From assembly GCF_002224125.1 (NCBI RefSeq), contig NZ_NCSM01000081.1, positions 30,359-94,358 of the forward strand: DNA of 64,000 bases, given 5' to 3'. The DNA is from Streptomyces sp. NBS 14/10. Its GTDB lineage: Bacteria; Actinomycetota; Actinomycetes; Streptomycetales; Streptomycetaceae. Under the pieces are notes generated by a model that ran no database searches, was not told the origin of the DNA, and saw nothing but the letters and a program-made list of their open reading frames with translations. The translations under genes were made by a program, and so were the position numbers. This document shows positions 59,697 through 64,000 of this stretch, piece after piece (within the stretch, counting starts at the first letter, position 1; the number at the start of each line of letters is the position of its first letter).

Positions 59697-62024
59697 ATGA
59701 ACTACTTCGCCGCCGCAGGGCCGGTTCGCCGTTCGGCGGCCGCCGTCTCCGCTCGCCTGGAGCCGTCCCTCCTCGCCGTCACGACAGCTGCTCTGACGGC
59801 CGGCGGTGTGGCCTGGGCCGTCGGTGCCGGCAGCCTCGCGGACCTGTTGTGGGGCCTGGGGACCGTGTCCGCCATTGTCCCGGCGGTGGGGTGGGTCGTG
59901 GCCGCGTTGCGGCGCGGTCGCGCGGGCGTGGACCTGATCGCGGTTCTGGCCCTCGGCGGCACTCTGGCCGTGCACGAGTACCTGGCCGGCGCGCTGATCG
60001 CGCTGATGCTGGCCACCGGCCGCACTCTCGAAGCCGCGGCGGGGCGGCGCGCCTCCCGCGATGTACGGGCCCTTGTGGAACGCGCGCCGCGCACGGCCCG
60101 GCGCCTCACCGACGCCAGGGCGCGCACGGTGCCCCTTGCCGAGGTGGAAGTCGGTGACCTGCTCGTGGTGGGCCCAGGGGAAGTGGTCCCGGTCGACGGC
60201 CGCGTGGAGAGCGCCATCGCCGTGTTGGACGAGTCGGTGCTCACCGGGGAGGCCCTGCACATCGAGCGACCGAGGGACGAAGCCGTACGCAGCGGGGTGG
60301 TCAACGCGGGCGGCGCCTTCAGTCTGAGGGCCACCGCCACCGAGCAGGACAGCGCTTATGCCGAGATCGTGAGGCTGGCCCGGCAGGCCGGCGCGGAGTC
60401 CGCTCCCGTGGTTCGCCTGGCCGACCGGTACGCGGCCTGGTTCCTGCCGCTGTCCCTGGCGGTGGCCGGGCTGGCCTGGCTGCTGAGCGGCTCCGCGGTA
60501 CGGGCGGTGGCGGTCCTGGTGGTCGCCACCCCGTGCCCGCTGCTGCTGGCCGCGCCGGTCGCGATCGTCTCCGGCCTGTCCCGCGCCTCACGCCTGGGTG
60601 TGGTGATCCGCGGTGGCGGCGCGCTGGAGAACCTCGGCCGAGCCCGCACCGTGCTGCTGGACAAGACCGGCACCCTCACCGGCGGCCGTCCTCGTGTCCT
60701 TGACGTCGCCGCCGCACCGGGGTGGAAGCCGGCGCAGGTGCTGCGCCTGGCGGCTTCAGCCGACCAGTACTCCCCGCATGTGCTGGCCCATGCCATCGTC
60801 GACGCCGCCCGGGAACGCGGACTGGAGCTGCCCGTGGCGGCGGACGTCACCGAGGACCCCGGCCGGGGCGCCTCGGGCACCGTGGACGGGCATCGGGCGT
60901 CCATCGGCCGGATCGACACCGCGGGTGCCGCACCGGCCTGGGCCAGAGGCGTGGACAACCGCGCACTGCTCGACGGTGCGGCCGTCGCCTGGCTGACCGT
61001 CGACGGGCACGTGGCCGGCGCCGTCCTCCTGCGCGATCCGATACGTTCCGACGCCCCCAGAACCCTGCGCCACCTGCGGACGGCGGGCATCGAGCGGATC
61101 ATGATGCTCACGGGTGACCGGGCCGAGCCCGCGCACGAGGTCGCCGCCGTCCTCGGTCTCGACGGCGTACGGGCCGAGCTCGGCCCCGCGGACAAGGTCG
61201 CCGCGGTCCGCGCCGAACGCGACCGCGCCGTCACCGTCATGGTCGGCGACGGCGTCAACGACGCCCCCGCGCTCGCCGCGGCGGACATCGGGGTGGCCAT
61301 GGGCGCCCGTGGCTCCACCGCCTCCTCCGAAGCCGCCGACATCGTCCTGACCACCGACCGCGTGGACCGCCTCGCCGATGCCGTCGCCATCGCCGAACGC
61401 GCCCGGCGCATCGCCGTGCAGAGCGCGCTGGGCGGCATGCTGATGTCGCTCGCCGCCATGGCCGCGGCCGCCGCCGGTCTGCTCCCGCCCGCCGCCGGTG
61501 CCCTGCTCCAGGAGGGCATCGACGTCGCGGTCATCCTCAACGCCCTGCGGGCCCTGCGCGTCGACCAGGCGGCGCGACCAGCTCTCACCCCGGCCGCCGA
61601 AGCGCTCATCCACCGCTTCGCGGCCGAACACGATGATCTCCAGGACGTCCTCGAGGCGGTACGCGCCGCCGCCGACCGCCTCTCCGACAGCCCCGGCCCG
61701 AAGGCACTCGCCGCCGTCGAGGAGACGCACCGGCTTTTGGCCGAACGGCTCCTCCCGCACGAGTACGCCGAGGAGCACCAGCTCTACCCCGCGCTCGCTT
61801 CCACGCTCGGCGGTCCCGAGACCACCGCCACCATGAGCCGCGCCCATATCGAGATCGAGCGTCTTTCCCGGCGTATCGCCACACACCTGCACCTGGCCCA
61901 CGCCCGCGGCGGCCTGGACGCCGGACAACTCGACGATCTGCGCTCCTGTCTCTACGGACTGCACACCGTCCTGCGACTGCATTTCTCCCAGGAAGAGGAG
62001 AGCTACTTCTCCTTGGCCCCATGA
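59697..62024 (+). CDS. P1B-5-like metal-transporting P-type ATPase with C-terminal hemerythrin domain
   Basis: A 775-residue metal pump. No N-terminal metal-binding domain; a TPCP metal site in helix 4 (residues 278-281, ATPCPLLLA) replaces CPC; the phosphorylated Asp322 is in LDKTGTLTGG; hinge VMVGDGVNDAPALAAADIG. Residues about 636-775 are a hemerythrin (HHE) domain with HRFAAEHDDLQD, LPHEYAEEHQLYP, SRAHIEIERL and LHFSQEEESYF. TPCP plus a hemerythrin tail defines P1B-5 pumps, which move Fe or Ni. ATG 59697 follows AGAGG. Confidence 0.88.
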   Translation: MNYFAAAGPVRRSAAAVSARLEPSLLAVTTAALTAGGVAWAVGAGSLADLLWGLGTVSAIVPAVGWVVAALRRGRAGVDLIAVLALGGTLAVHEYLAGALIALMLATGRTLEAAAGRRASRDVRALVERAPRTARRLTDARARTVPLAEVEVGDLLVVGPGEVVPVDGRVESAIAVLDESVLTGEALHIERPRDEAVRSGVVNAGGAFSLRATATEQDSAYAEIVRLARQAGAESAPVVRLADRYAAWFLPLSLAVAGLAWLLSGSAVRAVAVLVVATPCPLLLAAPVAIVSGLSRASRLGVVIRGGGALENLGRARTVLLDKTGTLTGGRPRVLDVAAAPGWKPAQVLRLAASADQYSPHVLAHAIVDAARERGLELPVAADVTEDPGRGASGTVDGHRASIGRIDTAGAAPAWARGVDNRALLDGAAVAWLTVDGHVAGAVLLRDPIRSDAPRTLRHLRTAGIERIMMLTGDRAEPAHEVAAVLGLDGVRAELGPADKVAAVRAERDRAVTVMVGDGVNDAPALAAADIGVAMGARGSTASSEAADIVLTTDRVDRLADAVAIAERARRIAVQSALGGMLMSLAAMAAAAAGLLPPAAGALLQEGIDVAVILNALRALRVDQAARPALTPAAEALIHRFAAEHDDLQDVLEAVRAAADRLSDSPGPKALAAVEETHRLLAERLLPHEYAEEHQLYPALASTLGGPETTATMSRAHIEIERLSRRIATHLHLAHARGGLDAGQLDDLRSCLYGLHTVLRLHFSQEEESYFSLAP

Positions 62025-62136
62025 CTGCTCCATACGCGCGCACGCCCTCCGCACGTCGACACATCTGCCACACAATGCCCGAAGCAACGGATATGTGACC
62101 GAACGCGCCTTGTGCGTACCTGCCGGAGGAGATCCC

Positions 62137-62694
62137 GTGAATGTCGGGCTGATCAACGGCCTTCCCGGCCATCCCCTCTTCGTCCACGGCGCGGCGGTGC
62201 TGGTCCCGCTGACGGCGTTGGCGCTGGTGATCTGTGCGCTGTGGCCTCCGGCGGCGCGCAGGCTCGGCGTGGTGCTGCCGCTGCTGGGGCTGGTCACCCT
62301 CGGTCTGGTCGTGCTGACCACCGAGTCCGGCGAGTGGCTGGAAGACCGAGTGCGGGAGAGTTCACTGGTCGAGGAGCACGCCGAGATGGGGCCCGGTCTC
62401 ACTCCATGGGCGATCGCCCTGTTCGTGCTGACGGTCGTCGTATGGCTGCTCGGCCACGTCGGCCGGCGGCAGGAACGGGCACGCGGCGGCGAGGGCGAGA
62501 CGACCCCCAGCGAGGGCGGGGCGTCCACGGTGGCCCGGGCGGCCTCTTCCCTGTCGGTGCGTGTCGTCGTGCTGGTGATCGCCCTGGTCGTGGCCGCCGG
62601 TGCGGTCATCCAGGTGTACCGGATCGGTGATTCGGGCGCGCGGGCGGCCTGGCACGGCCGTTTCTCGACCAGTCCGTCCGAGGCCGGACGGTGA
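62137..62694 (+). CDS. DUF2231 membrane protein
   Basis: A 185-residue protein of the DUF2231 type. It begins INGLPGHPLFVHGAAVLVPLTALALVICALWP, with the conserved GHPxxVH motif, and has four membrane helices (others VLPLLGLVTLGLVVLTTESG, PWAIALFVLTVVVWLLG and VRVVVLVIALVVAAGAVIQVYRIG). GTG 62137 follows GGAGGAG. It often accompanies metal or heme-linked redox genes and its His residues could bind metal. Lies 112 bases after the P-type ATPase. Confidence 0.8.
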   Translation: MNVGLINGLPGHPLFVHGAAVLVPLTALALVICALWPPAARRLGVVLPLLGLVTLGLVVLTTESGEWLEDRVRESSLVEEHAEMGPGLTPWAIALFVLTVVVWLLGHVGRRQERARGGEGETTPSEGGASTVARAASSLSVRVVVLVIALVVAAGAVIQVYRIGDSGARAAWHGRFSTSPSEAGR

Positions 62695-62764
62695 CAGGGC
62701 GGCAGGCGGGCGGGCCGCCTCCCGTGCGTGGTGTGCGGGCGCTCAGCCGATTCCGCCGAGGCGG

Positions 62765-63733
62765 TCAGCCCAGCTTGTCGAGCGCCCTCCGGAAGGCCGC
62801 CGCGTGCTTGGCTTCGTCGGCCGCCGTGTCGCGGAAGAAGCGGGCGGCGGTGGTGTCCCCGACGGCGGCGGCCCGCTTGGCGAAGCCCGGGTAGACGACG
62901 GTGGCTTCGTTGTGCTCACCGGTGATGGCCTTGCGCAGGTTCGTCTTCGTGGTGCGGACCAGACCGGCCAGGACCGCCTCGCCGGCGAAGTGCTCGTGCA
63001 GTTCGACGTCGGCGGTGCCGCCGAACAGACGGGCCAGCGCGGTGTTCCCAGTCTGCCGCGCGTGGGCGGCGAAGAGCCGGTACTTGGCATAGGCGAGTGC
63101 CTCACCGTGCATCGCGGTGTCGAGGTTGGCCTTCGTCCGGGCGGCCTTCACCTTCGGCGGCCCCGCGGGAACCGGCACCACGTCGGCCTTCGGCGGGGCC
63201 GGGATGGTGCCGTGGCCGGTGGTCACGACCTTGAGCGCGGCGCGGTAGGCGTCGCGGTGGCGGCCTTCGTCCGCGGCGATCTCGGTGAACAGCTCGGCGG
63301 CCGCCAGGTCTCCGTCCGCACGGGCCTGGGCCGCGAAGCCGCGGTACATGACCTGGTGCTCGTACGTCTCGCCTTTGATGGACTCGCTCAGGTTGGCCGC
63401 GTTCGAGCCGACGGTTCCGGCCAGGGTGGCGGCCTGGCGCAGGTGCTCGTTCAGCTCGGTCCGCGCCGTGCCGCGGAAGAGCTTGCCGACGGCCGGGTAT
63501 GCCTGACGGTCGGCTTCGACGGCGAAGAGGCTGTAGGAGGCGTAGGCGAACGCCTCCCCCTTCATGGCGGTGGCCAGGTCGGAGAGAGTCCGCGGGTGCA
63601 CGGCCCGGGCGGCAGTGTGCGTGCCCTGCCGGTGACCGACCTCCATCGCCAGGGCCACGGGCGTGGCAGCGGGCGCGGCCGCTGTCAGCGTGCACAGGCC
63701 GACCACAAGCGTGCGTATCGAGTGGCGGAACAT
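62765..63733 (-). CDS. Secreted protein with two ferritin-like (rubrerythrin-type) domains
   Basis: A 322-residue exported protein. Signal peptide about 1-29 (TLVVGLCTLTAAAPAATPVALA). Two similar domains follow: residues about 45-175 (DLATAMKGEAFAYASYSLFAVEADR, ...TELNEHLRQAA, IKGETYEHQVMYRGFAAQA, IAADEGRHRDAY) and about 200-320 (LDTAMHGEALAYAKYRLFAAHARQ, VELHEHFAGEA, ITGEHNEATVVYPGFAKRA, AADEAKHAAAF). Glu and ExxH ligands suit di-iron sites. ATG 63733 follows AAGGAGG. Probably handles extracytoplasmic iron or peroxide, matching the neighbouring pump. Confidence 0.85.
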   Translation of the reverse strand: MFRHSIRTLVVGLCTLTAAAPAATPVALAMEVGHRQGTHTAARAVHPRTLSDLATAMKGEAFAYASYSLFAVEADRQAYPAVGKLFRGTARTELNEHLRQAATLAGTVGSNAANLSESIKGETYEHQVMYRGFAAQARADGDLAAAELFTEIAADEGRHRDAYRAALKVVTTGHGTIPAPPKADVVPVPAGPPKVKAARTKANLDTAMHGEALAYAKYRLFAAHARQTGNTALARLFGGTADVELHEHFAGEAVLAGLVRTTKTNLRKAITGEHNEATVVYPGFAKRAAAVGDTTAARFFRDTAADEAKHAAAFRRALDKLG

Positions 63734-63925
63734 GACGTCCTCCTTCGGGGCGCTTCTGGGTGCGGGTGCCCCCTCCTCATGCCACTCGCACAGCCGCACC
63801 ACCGCTCATCAGCCACCCTTACGACTGAATACGCACCGTCATCGTGTGCCTTTCACCGATGCGCTCCGCTCGCCTCAGCAGGCCGCGTTCCTGCCGGAGC
63901 CCCCGCTTCCCACGCCCGCGCCGCC

Positions 63926-64000
63926 TCAGGTCGCGGCTCGTTGTCTCCTGCTCTTGCGGAACAGCAGCAGGCCCCACGTCACCAGCAGCACACCGCCGCC
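63926..64000 (-). CDS. Membrane protein, C-terminal end
   Basis: Only the last 24 codons are in the window: GGGVLLVTWGLLLFRKSRRQRAAT then stop at 63926-63928. A hydrophobic segment followed by a basic cytoplasmic tail, as at the end of a membrane or wall-anchored protein. Identity cannot be told. The gap 63734-63925 shows nothing else. Confidence 0.5.
   Translation of the reverse strand, partial: GGGVLLVTWGLLLFRKSRRQRAAT

Overview
The window is from a high-GC actinomycete, almost certainly a Streptomyces. Most genes have strong third-position GC, GTG starts and 4-base ATGA/GTGA gene overlaps. It contains a complete conservon (cvnABCD), a 1278-residue fused 2-oxoglutarate decarboxylase/dehydrogenase (Kgd), a CebR-type operator, a HspR-type HAIR element before lon, and several ECF sigma factors.

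Layout. (1) 1-8.8 kb is an accessory island: the end of an ATP-binding regulator and a small partner gene, an IS110-family element with a structured non-coding left side, a lower-GC type II restriction-modification pair, a SWIM zinc-finger protein, an AAA ATPase of the DUF234 type, and the last 27 codons of a lost tyrosine integrase. (2) 8.8-20.8 kb: an NmrA-type reductase divergent from a MarR regulator; a secreted AA10 LPMO under a perfect CebR box; an ECF sigma/membrane-protein pair; a Tat-exported PHP protein; a MarR/efflux pair sharing a nested palindrome; and an orphan type II thioesterase. (3) 20.8-28.4 kb: a minus-strand run (MFS, GNAT, GyrI-like, MerR, anti-sigma-like protein, ECF sigma, membrane protein), a frameshifted HTH gene, a secreted protein and an ADP-ribosylglycohydrolase. 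(4) 28.4-36.2 kb: YceI/MarR divergon; two di-iron proteins facing each other with a TetR gene; an NlpC/P60 endopeptidase; a styrene-monooxygenase-like flavoprotein at the end of the conservon operon. (5) 36.2-46.3 kb: conservon, PP2C-like phosphatase, MarR, GH25 lysozyme and Lon. (6) 46.4-55.4 kb: an ECF sigma / zinc-finger membrane protein / ABC exporter operon, a rhomboid-like protein, a spermidine-synthase-like protein and an OmpR-type two-component system. (7) 55.7-64 kb: kgd, then an iron/metal block: a P1B-5-like ATPase with a C-terminal hemerythrin domain, a DUF2231 membrane protein and a secreted protein with two ferritin-like domains.

The core-like part (cvn, lon, two-component system, kgd) looks syntenic with the S. 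coelicolor chromosome (from memory SCO5281-SCO5285 hold kgd, kinase, regulator and lon). The ends look accessory. The strongest leads are the IS110 element with three stem-loops ahead of its transposase (candidate bridge RNA), regulatory palindromes in the divergent intergenic regions, recent in-frame tandem duplications in several genes, and the hemerythrin/ferritin metal block. No tRNA, rRNA or CRISPR array was seen.
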